From assembly GCA_025362055.1 (NCBI GenBank), contig JANYIM010000263.1, forward strand, positions 1-44,003: a stretch of 44,003 bases of DNA. The letters are read 5' to 3'. Source of the DNA: Bacteroidota bacterium (GTDB taxonomy: Bacteria; Bacteroidota; Bacteroidia; Chitinophagales; Chitinophagaceae). This document shows positions 25,963 to 34,021 of this stretch, piece by piece; positions within the stretch are counted from its first letter, which is position 1; each line of letters opens with the position of its first letter. A program made the translations under genes and the position numbers. The notes beneath the pieces were generated by a model that saw only the letters and a list, made by a program, of their open reading frames with translations, did not search any database and was not told the DNA's origin.

Positions 25963-26487
25963 CTAAAAATTCAGTATCCTGAAAAACTCGGGCCATGGCC
26001 CCATCTCTTCCTTATACTGTTTTGCCATTACCCTTGTTATCTGTGCAATATGCGTGAGGTCGTGTACAACCCAGGTACTCAGCAGGTTTCGTAAAGTAAC
26101 TTCTCCCAATTTTGGATGCAACCCTTTTTTGTCCAGGTCGGCTTCAGTTAATTGTACTCCTTTGAACCAGGTCATATTCTCTTTTCTTATTACTGCAAAT
26201 TCTTCCAGTAATTGCTGCAATGACCTTCCTTTACTTTCTTCATACTGTGCAAACCTGTTCCATGGTACAAATGTTTTTGTGCTCTCGGATTCAAGGATCA
26301 TTTTTGCCCTTTCCGTCCAGTCTGTTTTTTCTCCATGTATCAAATGCCCGATCACATCATAAGGGGAAAATGTATCGGGGCCTTCGTTATTCATTATCCA
26401 TTCATCATTCAAGCCTTGCATCAATTCTTTTAAAACCGTGGGTGTTCTTTCTAATATTTCTATTGACCTGTTTAATTGAAACTTCAT
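25963..26487 (-). CDS. DinB-superfamily (DinB_2) putative metal-dependent enzyme
   Basis: The 174-aa product is a four-helix-bundle DinB/YfiT-like protein. The metal-binding histidine triad can be placed: His in YDVIGHLIHGEKTDW and the paired His in STWVVHDLTHIAQITRVMAKQY. Members are thought to be metal-dependent thiol transferases or hydrolases (bacillithiol or mycothiol S-transferase-like). The actual reaction is not known here. It is a single gene, convergent with the DUF1579 gene and divergent from the RnfD-like gene. Confidence 0.9.
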   Translation of the reverse strand: MKFQLNRSIEILERTPTVLKELMQGLNDEWIMNNEGPDTFSPYDVIGHLIHGEKTDWTERAKMILESESTKTFVPWNRFAQYEESKGRSLQQLLEEFAVIRKENMTWFKGVQLTEADLDKKGLHPKLGEVTLRNLLSTWVVHDLTHIAQITRVMAKQYKEEMGPWPEFFRILNF

Positions 26488-26599
26488 TTTTATTTATTTT
26501 TTTTTATTATAAGATACGTGATTTTTTTCATTAACATTTCATTATAATTTATTTTATGCAAAGTATTCTGTGGTTGCATCTTAGTGTAAAACCCGCTGT

Positions 26600-27496
26600 A
26601 TGCAGTTTAACTTATTTAAAGATGCCCGTTATTTTCAGATCATCTTTCAATCTGTTTTTCTTGCCTATGGTATTTTTTATTTACACTGGAATGCAGAGTG
26701 GTGGATGTATGGAACCTATTTCGGTATCAGCCTTACAACACAATTCTTATGCAGCGTTATCTTCAATAAAGATATCACAAAATTATTTTCAGTGAGTTGG
26801 TGGAAGAAATTACAAACGAGTATTCCATCTGTATTGATCAGTTCATTTGGATTATCGCTTTTACTAAAAACAAATCATTGGTACATCGCTGCATTGGCCG
26901 CTGTAATTTCAATTGCTTCTAAATATATCATTCGCATCAATGGTAAACACATTTTCAACCCATCGGCATTAGGTATTGTAGCAACATTATTTTTTACGGG
27001 TGATGCATGGATAAGCCCGGGACAGTGGGGAAGCAATATCGTCATCCTGTTCACTGTTCTGTGTTTAGGTTTTATTGTAACCACAAAGGTGCAGAAACTG
27101 GATGTAAGCCTTGCCTTCCTGGGAACATTTGCAGCATTGCTCTTCACAAGACAAATCATTTACCAGGGCTGGCCAATGGATTTTTTTGTACAATCCATCA
27201 GCACCGGTAGCCTGCTACTTTTTTCTTTCTTCATGATCACTGATCCTAAAACAACGCCCAATCATACTGTTGCAAGGATCATCTGGTCCATGGGAGTGGC
27301 TGCAGTTGCATTTTATTTGACCACGTTCAAATTTATGAATGGTGCGCCCATATGGGTGCTGGTATTTGCCCAGCCATTGGTTCCTTTATTGGATAAATTA
27401 TTCAAGGCAAAAACATTCGACTGGAAGCCCTCCAAACAACTCACCCCTAAAGAAAGTAGTTTTTTGCGATCCGTGTATACGCATGCCGTAATGTGA
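26600..27496 (+). CDS. orphan RnfD/NqrB-like membrane protein
   Basis: The 298-aa protein has about nine hydrophobic segments and resembles the NqrB/RnfD subunits of Na+- or H+-translocating redox complexes. Family-like blocks are KYIIRINGKHIFNPSALGIVATLFFTGDAWISPGQWG and LLLFSFFMITDPKTTPNHTVARI, which correspond to the FNPSA and ITDPxTxP stretches of RnfD. No rnfABCEG or nqr genes are nearby, so it is not part of a standard complex. It is followed after 24 bp by a DUF2330 gene, so the two are probably co-transcribed. A covalent flavin site like that of true RnfD could not be confirmed. Confidence 0.85.
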   Translation: MQFNLFKDARYFQIIFQSVFLAYGIFYLHWNAEWWMYGTYFGISLTTQFLCSVIFNKDITKLFSVSWWKKLQTSIPSVLISSFGLSLLLKTNHWYIAALAAVISIASKYIIRINGKHIFNPSALGIVATLFFTGDAWISPGQWGSNIVILFTVLCLGFIVTTKVQKLDVSLAFLGTFAALLFTRQIIYQGWPMDFFVQSISTGSLLLFSFFMITDPKTTPNHTVARIIWSMGVAAVAFYLTTFKFMNGAPIWVLVFAQPLVPLLDKLFKAKTFDWKPSKQLTPKESSFLRSVYTHAVM

Positions 27497-27520
27497 TCTT
27501 CAACTCAAAAAAAATAAAAT

Positions 27521-29002
27521 ATGAAATCAAAACTGTTAATTATCGGGTCGCTTATTGCCCTGTCCCCGCTGTTGTATTCCTTTTGTGGTTTTTATGTAAG
27601 CAAGGCAGATGGCACATTGAAAAATAAAACCTCGCAGGTGATACTGGTGAGGGATGGTAACAAAACCGTTATTACCATGTACAATGATTATAAAGGAGAT
27701 ACAAAAGATTTTGCGATGGTAGTACCGGTACCGGTTGTACTAAGGAAAGATGATATCCATGTGGTAGACCAGTCCATTTTTCAACGATTGAATGATTACT
27801 CTGCACCAAGACTGGTAGAGTATTGGGACCAGAATCCGTGTGAAGCATCTTTTGAAGAAGACAAGATGTATGCGGCAACTGCAAAAAGCGCTTTAAGTGA
27901 ATCGGTTGTGCGGGGTAATGGTTATAAAAAAGATCTTGGCGTAAAGATCGAAGCAAAATACCTGGTAGGCGAATATGATATTTTAATATTAAGCGCTAAA
28001 GAAAGCGGTGGGCTTAAAGAATGGCTCACCACAAATGGATATAAAATTCCGGAAGGAGCCGAAGAGGTATTGAATCCTTATATAAAAAGCAATCTCAAAT
28101 TTTTTGTGGTAAAGGTAAATGAGGCAGAAAAGAAAAAATTACCTGGTAATTTTTTACGCCCTTTACAGATCAGTTTCAATTCTCCAAAATTCATGCTGGC
28201 CATCCGTTTGGGAATGGCCAATGCGGATGGCGACCAGGACCTGATCGTATATGCGTTTACGCGTAAGGGTAGGATCGAGTGTACCAATTACCGTAACGTA
28301 AATATCCCTACGGGTAAGAATGTTCCCTTATTCGTTCAAAAGAATTTCAGCGCTTTTTACGGTAACCTTTTCGACAAACAATGGAACAACGAGGATAAGA
28401 GCGTTGGCTTCCTGGAATATGCATGGGACGTAAGTCCTGCCAGTTATTATCACTGCGATCCCTGTATCGCAACCGCACCTTCTGAGCAAGACCTTGTGCA
28501 GAGTGGTGTTTGGTGGTTAAAGGATAAGGACTGGAACGATTACAGTGACGTAGATAACACAGCGCCCGACAATGGAAGCAAGAATGTGCATTTTACAAGA
28601 TTGCATTTCCGTTATAACCGTAATAGTTTTGCGCAGGACCTGATGTTCCAGGTAACGCCCAATACCGAGACCTTCCAGGCAAGATATATCATCACGCATC
28701 CCGCTACGGGCAATTTTACCTGTGATGCAGGAAAAAAATATTTGCAGGATCTTAAAAGAAGAAGGCGGAATGAACTGCTGGAATTAACCAGCCTTACCGG
28801 GAAAAATATTGATACCTGGCAGGAAGATGCGTCAGCTAAAAATGATGAGGAAGATGTAGCCGATGCACAGTACGCCAATTTAATACCACAGGTAAAAGAA
28901 GAAATGGAAAGAGAAACAAATAATTTCCCTGCAGGAATACTGTTGATAAGTGCCGTAATGTTAGGCAGTGCAGGATTTTTACGTTGGAAAGGATTTGTAT
29001 AA
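27521..29002 (+). CDS. DUF2330 domain protein, exported, C-terminally anchored
   Basis: The 493-aa protein begins with a signal peptide (KSKLLIIGSLIALSPLLYS). The DUF2330 signature follows: FCGFYVSKADGTLKNKTSQVILVRDGNKTVITMYNDYKGDTKDFAMVVPVPVVL. It includes pairs of cysteines (SFCGFY, NPCEASFEED, YHCDPCIATAP, FTCDAGKKY), which suggest disulfides or a redox or metal site. A C-terminal helix PAGILLISAVMLGSAGFLRWKGFV should anchor it in the inner membrane with the domain outside. It is the likely partner of the preceding RnfD-like protein; its function is unknown. Confidence 0.88.
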   Translation: MKSKLLIIGSLIALSPLLYSFCGFYVSKADGTLKNKTSQVILVRDGNKTVITMYNDYKGDTKDFAMVVPVPVVLRKDDIHVVDQSIFQRLNDYSAPRLVEYWDQNPCEASFEEDKMYAATAKSALSESVVRGNGYKKDLGVKIEAKYLVGEYDILILSAKESGGLKEWLTTNGYKIPEGAEEVLNPYIKSNLKFFVVKVNEAEKKKLPGNFLRPLQISFNSPKFMLAIRLGMANADGDQDLIVYAFTRKGRIECTNYRNVNIPTGKNVPLFVQKNFSAFYGNLFDKQWNNEDKSVGFLEYAWDVSPASYYHCDPCIATAPSEQDLVQSGVWWLKDKDWNDYSDVDNTAPDNGSKNVHFTRLHFRYNRNSFAQDLMFQVTPNTETFQARYIITHPATGNFTCDAGKKYLQDLKRRRRNELLELTSLTGKNIDTWQEDASAKNDEEDVADAQYANLIPQVKEEMERETNNFPAGILLISAVMLGSAGFLRWKGFV

Positions 29003-29037
29003 TAAAATACTGTTGGTTATACAGGGTTTGGTGCATA

Positions 29038-29067
29038 GCGCTCCCGGTTTTCCGGGAGTGCTTTTTT
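29038..29067 (+). terminator. intrinsic terminator of the RnfD-like/DUF2330 unit
   Basis: A 10-bp stem GCGCTCCCGG/CCGGGAGTGC (one G-T wobble) with a TTTT loop is followed by TTTTTT, 36 bp after the DUF2330 stop. Confidence 0.88.
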
Positions 29068-29103
29068 ATTAAGCAGCCACAAAGGTCTTGGAGTGCAGCC
29101 TAA

Positions 29104-29137
29104 TAAAAAATGCCCTGCTACAACCACGTAACAGGGC
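29104..29137 (-). terminator. intrinsic terminator of the ECF sigma operon
   Basis: On the minus strand a GCCCTG/CAGGGC stem with a 14-nt loop is followed by ATTTTTTATTA. It lies 43 bp after the stop of the last Spy-like gene and closes the operon. Confidence 0.78.
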
Positions 29138-29179
29138 GATTAACTCAACCAAAAAACACCCTTATATAAAAAAAATTGA

Positions 29180-29572
29180 TTATTGTCCCGGGGGCCTGTT
29201 GCCTCTCTGTGGCCTCATAGAAGGTTCAATACTATCTTTCCACGTTTTCATCTGATCTTCAGTTAATATCCCCTTCAGTTTATCATCCCGGTCTCCTGCC
29301 ATCTCCGTCATCTTTGCACGCATTGCATCACGATCAGGATTACCGGAAGCCATCATGTCTTCGCGGGCCTTATCTGCCGTTCTGTAATAATTAGCAAAAA
29401 CGGAATCAACCTTTGCCTGCTTTGCTGCTTCCAGCTTGAATGCACTGTCCAGTTTTTGATGGACCATTGCAACTCTTTCCTCTACCGTGCGGCGCTGAAA
29501 ACCACCCTGTGCTTTTAATGAAGTGGCGCCGATCAATACAGCTGCTACCATCAATACAAATTGTTTTTTCAT
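29180..29572 (-). CDS. small periplasmic Spy/CpxP-like protein
   Basis: The 130-aa product has a signal peptide (KKQFVLMVAAVLIGATSLKAQ) and an all-helical mature part typical of the Spy/CpxP (LTxxQ) group: RRTVEERVAMVHQKLDSAFKLEAAKQAKVDSVFANYYRTADKAREDMM, then DDKLKGILTEDQMKTWKDSIEP, where LTEDQMKTW matches the LTxxQ motif. The tail RPQRGNRPPGQ is basic and proline-rich. Spy-like proteins are ATP-independent chaperones or sensors of metal and envelope stress. It is the last gene of the sigma operon and has its own candidate sigma promoter at 29606-29636. Confidence 0.85.
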   Translation of the reverse strand: MKKQFVLMVAAVLIGATSLKAQGGFQRRTVEERVAMVHQKLDSAFKLEAAKQAKVDSVFANYYRTADKAREDMMASGNPDRDAMRAKMTEMAGDRDDKLKGILTEDQMKTWKDSIEPSMRPQRGNRPPGQ

Positions 29573-29605
29573 TGTTGTTTTTAATTTAGATTTTTGGTTA
29601 TAATT

Positions 29606-29636
29606 ATTAGACGATCATTCCGGAAAAAACCGGCGG
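29606..29636 (-). promoter_or_regulatory. candidate ECF-sigma promoter before the Spy-like gene
   Basis: On the minus strand CCGCCGGTTTTTT and CGTCTAAT are separated by 10 bp, 33 bp before the ATG. The same two blocks with the same spacing lie upstream of the receptor gene at 34022-34052. CGTC is typical of ECF -10 elements. The element lies inside the operon, so it would add extra transcription of the last gene. Confidence 0.62.
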
Positions 29637-29643
29637 TATTTTT

Positions 29644-30129
29644 TTATTCTCCCGGCTTTTTTCTTTTATCATCCTTTTTGTTCCATATTTTATAAAAGAG
29701 GGAATCGAATTTGGGTTGTTGTTCCGGGGTGCACAATTTCCGTATCTCTTTAAAATGTGTGATCATTTTCACTTCCATTGTTTTTTGCATTTCCGAAGCC
29801 CTGTTTGCTGCCACTGTTACGGCCGAATCGCTGAAACCATTCCGGCCCAGCTCTTTGAATTGCTCCTGTTTATTATTCCGCATCTCATCGAAAGACGCTT
29901 TTATGTTTTCGCGGTGCTGTTTACTCAGTGTATCGTATTGTGCTATTTGTTGTGTTGTAAAGCCTACATCCTTTTGTAAAAATTCTTTCATCATGGCTTC
30001 CCTGCCACCATGGAAATCTTTTTTACCGGGCCCCTTACAACAAAGAAAGAATACCAACACAGCAATATTGGTAAGCAATAAGAACACTACTGCCGCTACC
30101 AATGCCTTTGTTTTTGATGATGTACTCAT
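29644..30129 (-). CDS. membrane-anchored Spy/CpxP-like (periplasmic metal-sensor-like) protein
   Basis: The 161-aa product has a short cytoplasmic N-terminus, one helix (LVAAVVFLLLTNIAVLVFFLCC) and a periplasmic all-helical domain. That domain has GREAMMKEFLQKDVGFTTQQIAQYDTLSKQHRENIKASFDEM, then VAANRASEMQKTMEVKMITHFKEIRKLCTPEQQPKFDSLFYKIW, where CTPEQQPKF stands at the LTxxQ position. This topology is that of CnrX-type sensors, which bind metal in the periplasm and control an anti-sigma factor. Several histidines are present, but the CnrX HxxxH site is not seen, so metal binding is unproven. Its ATG overlaps the stop of the one-TM gene by one base (TAATG). Confidence 0.84.
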   Translation of the reverse strand: MSTSSKTKALVAAVVFLLLTNIAVLVFFLCCKGPGKKDFHGGREAMMKEFLQKDVGFTTQQIAQYDTLSKQHRENIKASFDEMRNNKQEQFKELGRNGFSDSAVTVAANRASEMQKTMEVKMITHFKEIRKLCTPEQQPKFDSLFYKIWNKKDDKRKKPGE

Positions 30130-30473
30130 TATGGTTCGTTATTATTTTCAATGTCATATAATGTAGCAACGGTGTTAGAGAATTCATCCGGCGTTGCCTG
30201 TTGTTCTGCTACTGTATTATTTGAAGAAGAAGTGTTATTATTATTAAATACGATGATCAGGGCATTGATGGCAATAACCGTGCAAAGCCCCGCCACCACC
30301 ACTACCGGCCGGGCTATGAACCTGCCCGCATTCTCCCATGCACTCTCCGTTGGCCGCTCCATTCTTGCGGTTAGCCTTGTGAAAAGATATGGTTTTGCTG
30401 TTGCCCGCTGAACACCGTCCACGCTGTTCAGCGCTTCTTCCGTCATTTTATCAATATGTTCCTGATTATTCAT
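30129..30473 (-). CDS. small one-TM protein, putative anti-sigma factor
   Basis: The 114-aa product has a 55-residue N-terminal, presumably cytoplasmic part (EHIDKMTEEALNSVDGVQRATAKPYLFTRLTARMERP), one membrane helix (PVVVVAGLCTVIAINALIIVF) and an Asn/Ser-rich periplasmic tail (NNNNTSSSNNTVAEQQ). It lies 11 bp after an ECF sigma gene and overlaps the Spy-like sensor gene by one base. Position and topology fit a CnrY-like membrane anti-sigma factor. No zinc-binding HxxxCxxC motif is present, so it is not a classical ZAS anti-sigma. The role is inferred from context. Confidence 0.78.
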   Translation of the reverse strand: MNNQEHIDKMTEEALNSVDGVQRATAKPYLFTRLTARMERPTESAWENAGRFIARPVVVVAGLCTVIAINALIIVFNNNNTSSSNNTVAEQQATPDEFSNTVATLYDIENNNEP

Positions 30474-30484
30474 AACTAATTTTT

Positions 30485-31066
30485 TTAATGATCAGCCAGG
30501 TTTTTATGGTAATAGTCATCCAGTATTTTTTTCAGGTTTGCTTTTGCCCTTCCCATCAACGATTCCACTGCATACAAAGTAGTGTGCATGATCTCTGCAA
30601 TTTCCTGGTAACCCTGTCCTTCCAGTTTATGCAACGTAAAAGCAATTCGTTGTTTCTCCGGCAATTGTTTCAATGCATTGAACAACACCGCAGCTTTTTC
30701 TTTTTTTTCCAACTGCACGCCCGGGTGATCAAAATCAACAGGGTGCAATTGCTCTTCCTCGTGGCCGCCAAACAGGCTTTGTACAAACCCAAATCTTTTC
30801 TTCCGCCTTTTTTTCTTTTCATGGTCCAGTGCCTTCGACAAAGCGATCCTGTATAGCCAGGTAGAGAATTTTGATTCACCTTTAAAAGAGCTTACCGACT
30901 GGTACACTTGCACAAATACCTCTTGCGTTATATCATCTGCATCATCCGGGTCCTGCACAATACTTACTACAGTATTATATACCATATCCTGCCATTCATC
31001 CACCAGCTTTCTAAAAGCCGATGCTTCACCTCTTTGCAGTTGTTCAACTAATTCCGGTTGGTTCAA
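30485..31066 (-). CDS. ECF-type RNA polymerase sigma factor
   Basis: The 193-aa product has sigma region 2 (AFRKLVDEWQDMVYNTVVSIVQDPDDADDITQEVFVQVYQSVSSFKGESKFSTWLYRIALSKALDHEKKKRRKKR), with the DDITQEVFVQVY core-binding and STWLYRIA -10 recognition stretches. Region 4 (NALKQLPEKQRIAFTLHKLEGQGYQEIAEIMHTTLYAVESLMGRAKANLKKIL) is a helix-turn-helix for the -35 element. There is no region 1.1 or 3, as usual for ECF sigmas. The best start is TTG at 31066. It follows the receptor gene by 31 bp and precedes a putative anti-sigma gene by 11 bp. Confidence 0.95.
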   Translation of the reverse strand: MNQPELVEQLQRGEASAFRKLVDEWQDMVYNTVVSIVQDPDDADDITQEVFVQVYQSVSSFKGESKFSTWLYRIALSKALDHEKKKRRKKRFGFVQSLFGGHEEEQLHPVDFDHPGVQLEKKEKAAVLFNALKQLPEKQRIAFTLHKLEGQGYQEIAEIMHTTLYAVESLMGRAKANLKKILDDYYHKNLADH

Positions 31067-31097
31067 AACGTTTACTTTATGTCCTGCCTAAAATTAC

Positions 31098-34001
31098 CTA
31101 AAAGCCGGGAACATAACCGGGCCTATTATTTCCGGAATTCCTGTTCATATTGTTGGTGGAAGCTTTTGCTACACCAAAGTTTTTAAGTTTATAAGTAAAG
31201 GTGAGCATAAAATACTGTTGCAATACCTGGTTATGCACATCTTCAATATAGCTTGGATCTACCGTACGGGTAATACTTTGATTTTGTTTTAAAAGATCAA
31301 ATACAGATAATTTTAATTCGCCAGCCTGGTTCTTCAAGAACTTTTTACCTAAACCTGCATTCCATAAAACATAGGTTTGATTATACCCTGCACCCAGGCC
31401 GCTGTAAGAGGTTGCACTCACATCATTTTGCACAAACCATCCTTTTTTATCCAACAGGTTTAATGTTGCTCCCGCAGACTGTGTCATATAATTCGTGTTC
31501 TTTGATGCATCCAATGAATTTTTTGTGTTGGTAAAACTTGCATTATAGGATACATTAAAATCCACGTATTGGCTAATATTACTGGTAACCCCAACACCGG
31601 TGTTATAAGTGTAGTTATTAGATAGGCCGCTCACTGTATTATTTAAACCCGGCAATCTTGAATAAGTAAATCCGCCATTAAGGTTAAGATTTGATTTCAT
31701 GAACTTAAGTGGCATTGCGTAAGTTAAAAAAGAACGCATGCTGATATAACCGTTTAAATTAACCGGTTTGGTCAACTGCGAACCCTTGTGCAGGATGATA
31801 TTATTATTAAGCGTTGAATCTCCACCCACCGGGCTAAAAGTAGCGTTGGCTACATAATTATTGGCTTGCTGTAAAAATACATTGGCGAAGAAACTAGATC
31901 CTTTCTGCGTATTTGTGTAGGTATACCTTGTGCTAAGGGTGTTACTCACCTGCTGCTTCAGGTCGGGGTTACCGCTGGTTACCAAAAGTGTATTGGAGTT
32001 GTCAACAATATTTTGCAACTGGCTTATAGAAGGTGTATTGGTAGACGCCCTGTACATCACATTAATGGTGCTTTTGGTTGATATCTTTTTACGCCACATT
32101 AAATTAGGTAATAAATTATTGAATGATTTATTTACAGAAACCGTTTGCGGAAATACCTGGTCGCTGCTTAGCTGCAGGTATTTATAATTTAAACCGATAG
32201 CGAACATATTATCCCTGTCGCCCTTACGATAGCTGATACCGGCGCTTTGTGATGAGTTGGTACTATTGAATTTATTAGAGTAGGCTGTATCGAATAAGGA
32301 ATAGGTTCCTTTTATGTTATCATAGTTCAATGCCTCCATATCGGATTTACTCTTTGTAACAGACGGTGTGTAATTGATCTGTAACTGGCCTTTCTTTCCT
32401 ATCGGTTCCGTATAGGCTAAAGATGCACTATAGGTTGATCCGTTTACCAATTGTTCTTTAAGCTGGTCGGTTTGGGTGGTGGTGATAACATGTGTACCCG
32501 TGGCGCTGTCAAAATACTGGTTCAAAGAATTCAGGTAGGTATCTCCTGTCTTATGGTTATATCCTGCACTCAGGTTCAGCGATATTGTTCTGCCTTTTTT
32601 GGCAAAGGCATGCCTGAACAACAAATTATTGTTTGAATTATAACCGGATGTTGCTGCGTTTGTGGTACTGTTTGCCTTACTCAATGAATCGGAAGCAGTC
32701 AGGAAACTTAAGCCGTTCACATTTGCAAAGGAGTTGTTTTTTTGAAAACTGAAACTTGGTGAAAATATAATTGAGTTCTTCTCATCGATCTTATATTCCA
32801 TCCTTAAATTAAAACGATGGTTATAATTTTTTGATGAAGAAAGATCGGTCTCATTATAGAATTGATTCTTTGTCAGGTACTGTGTATTGGAACTCTGGTC
32901 GTTGCTGGTATTGCTGTTATTAAAGAAATAGCTTCCCGACACGGTCATTTTTTTACCCCAGAGGTCCGAATAATTTATTCCAAATGAATTGGTAGCGCTG
33001 ATGCCATTGGTTTGCCCAACAAGGAAGTTATTTCCGCCGCCGCCAAAACTTCCACCACCGCCACCGAAATTTCCACCGCCGCCTTTACCTCCGCCGCCAC
33101 GTCCGCCACCTCTACCGCCGCCGCCGCTACTACTGGTTACACCCAAAAGGTCTTCTGAAGAAAAGTTTTGCGTGTTGATATTATTGAATAAACCAACCAG
33201 TGATATCCTGCGGTCCTTTTTGAAAAAACTAACATTACCGCCTGCTGTATAGCGGTTATCTGTTCCATATCCTGCATACATCCGTCCAAACTGACCATTA
33301 CGCATACCCGATTTAGTGACAATATTGATCGCCTTGGTGCTGTTACCGTCATCAAAGCCGGTAAATGCAGCCTGGTCGCTCAGCTTATCAAATACCTGTA
33401 TCTTATCTATTACGTCTGCAGGCAGGTTCCTTAATGCTGCTGTGGCATCATCTCCAAAAAAATCACGCCCGTCAACGGTTACCTTTTTTACCTGGTCGCC
33501 CATGGTAGTTACATTTCCCGATTTATCGATAACAATACCCGGTAGTTTTTTGATCAGGTCTTCGGCGGTAGCATCGGGATTAACCTTATACTGGCTGGCA
33601 CTAAATTCCGTTGTATCAACCTTTTGCCTTACAGGTGCCGCTTTGGCTACAACTGTTACCCCCGTAAGATCTGTGGACACTTTTGCAATTGAAAATGGAA
33701 TGGGGTTATTATTACTGGCCTGTATATTAATTTTTTGCTGAATTTTCTCATACCCGCTATAACTTATGTAAACCGTATAAGCGCTTGCATTAAGGTTATT
33801 AAAAGCAAAGCTTCCGGTTTTATCGGTAATCACCATCCTTGATTGGGTGGAATCTTTTTGAGTTACAAGCCTGATGGTTGCTCCAACGATCGCCGTTTTA
33901 TCCGCTTTATCCGTCACCTTGCCTTTTAGGGTGATCGCCTGGCTGTTAGCAATGCCTGCTGAAAGGCTGAAGATCAATAAGAATAGTACTGTTCGTAACA
34001 T
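31098..34001 (-). CDS. outer-membrane beta-barrel receptor with carboxypeptidase-like regulatory domain
   Basis: The 967-aa product has a signal peptide (LRTVLFLLIFSLSAGIANSQ) and then a CarboxypepD-regulatory-like domain (ITLKGKVTDKADKTAIVGATIRLV to about 105). A TonB plug-like region follows (QYKVNPDATAEDLIKKLPGIVIDKSGNVTTMGDQVKKVTVDGRDFFGDD), then an OMP_b-brl_3-type barrel to the C-terminal FMLTFTYKLKNFGV. No SusD partner follows, so it is not a SusCD pair. Residues about 292-323 form a glycine-rich loop (GGGGRGGGRGGGGKGGGGNF). It heads the five-gene unit with the ECF sigma factor and has a candidate sigma promoter. The ligand is unknown; a metal or small molecule is possible. Confidence 0.9.
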   Translation of the reverse strand: MLRTVLFLLIFSLSAGIANSQAITLKGKVTDKADKTAIVGATIRLVTQKDSTQSRMVITDKTGSFAFNNLNASAYTVYISYSGYEKIQQKINIQASNNNPIPFSIAKVSTDLTGVTVVAKAAPVRQKVDTTEFSASQYKVNPDATAEDLIKKLPGIVIDKSGNVTTMGDQVKKVTVDGRDFFGDDATAALRNLPADVIDKIQVFDKLSDQAAFTGFDDGNSTKAINIVTKSGMRNGQFGRMYAGYGTDNRYTAGGNVSFFKKDRRISLVGLFNNINTQNFSSEDLLGVTSSSGGGGRGGGRGGGGKGGGGNFGGGGGSFGGGGNNFLVGQTNGISATNSFGINYSDLWGKKMTVSGSYFFNNSNTSNDQSSNTQYLTKNQFYNETDLSSSKNYNHRFNLRMEYKIDEKNSIIFSPSFSFQKNNSFANVNGLSFLTASDSLSKANSTTNAATSGYNSNNNLLFRHAFAKKGRTISLNLSAGYNHKTGDTYLNSLNQYFDSATGTHVITTTQTDQLKEQLVNGSTYSASLAYTEPIGKKGQLQINYTPSVTKSKSDMEALNYDNIKGTYSLFDTAYSNKFNSTNSSQSAGISYRKGDRDNMFAIGLNYKYLQLSSDQVFPQTVSVNKSFNNLLPNLMWRKKISTKSTINVMYRASTNTPSISQLQNIVDNSNTLLVTSGNPDLKQQVSNTLSTRYTYTNTQKGSSFFANVFLQQANNYVANATFSPVGGDSTLNNNIILHKGSQLTKPVNLNGYISMRSFLTYAMPLKFMKSNLNLNGGFTYSRLPGLNNTVSGLSNNYTYNTGVGVTSNISQYVDFNVSYNASFTNTKNSLDASKNTNYMTQSAGATLNLLDKKGWFVQNDVSATSYSGLGAGYNQTYVLWNAGLGKKFLKNQAGELKLSVFDLLKQNQSITRTVDPSYIEDVHNQVLQQYFMLTFTYKLKNFGVAKASTNNMNRNSGNNRPGYVPGF
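33034..33127 (-). repeat. GGN-codon low-complexity tract encoding a Gly-rich loop
   Basis: Almost every codon is GGN, interrupted by codons for Arg, Lys, Asn, Ser and Phe. Tandem slippage-prone DNA of this kind can vary in length between strains. It is part of the receptor gene and in frame. Confidence 0.85.
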
Positions 34002-34021
34002 AAGTTTTAGTTGTATGCATG

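Noticed and set aside
33034-33127. Tandem-like CCGCCG pattern as a CRISPR or non-coding repeat
   Set aside because: It is in frame in the receptor gene and encodes a glycine-rich loop; there are no uniform repeats and spacers.
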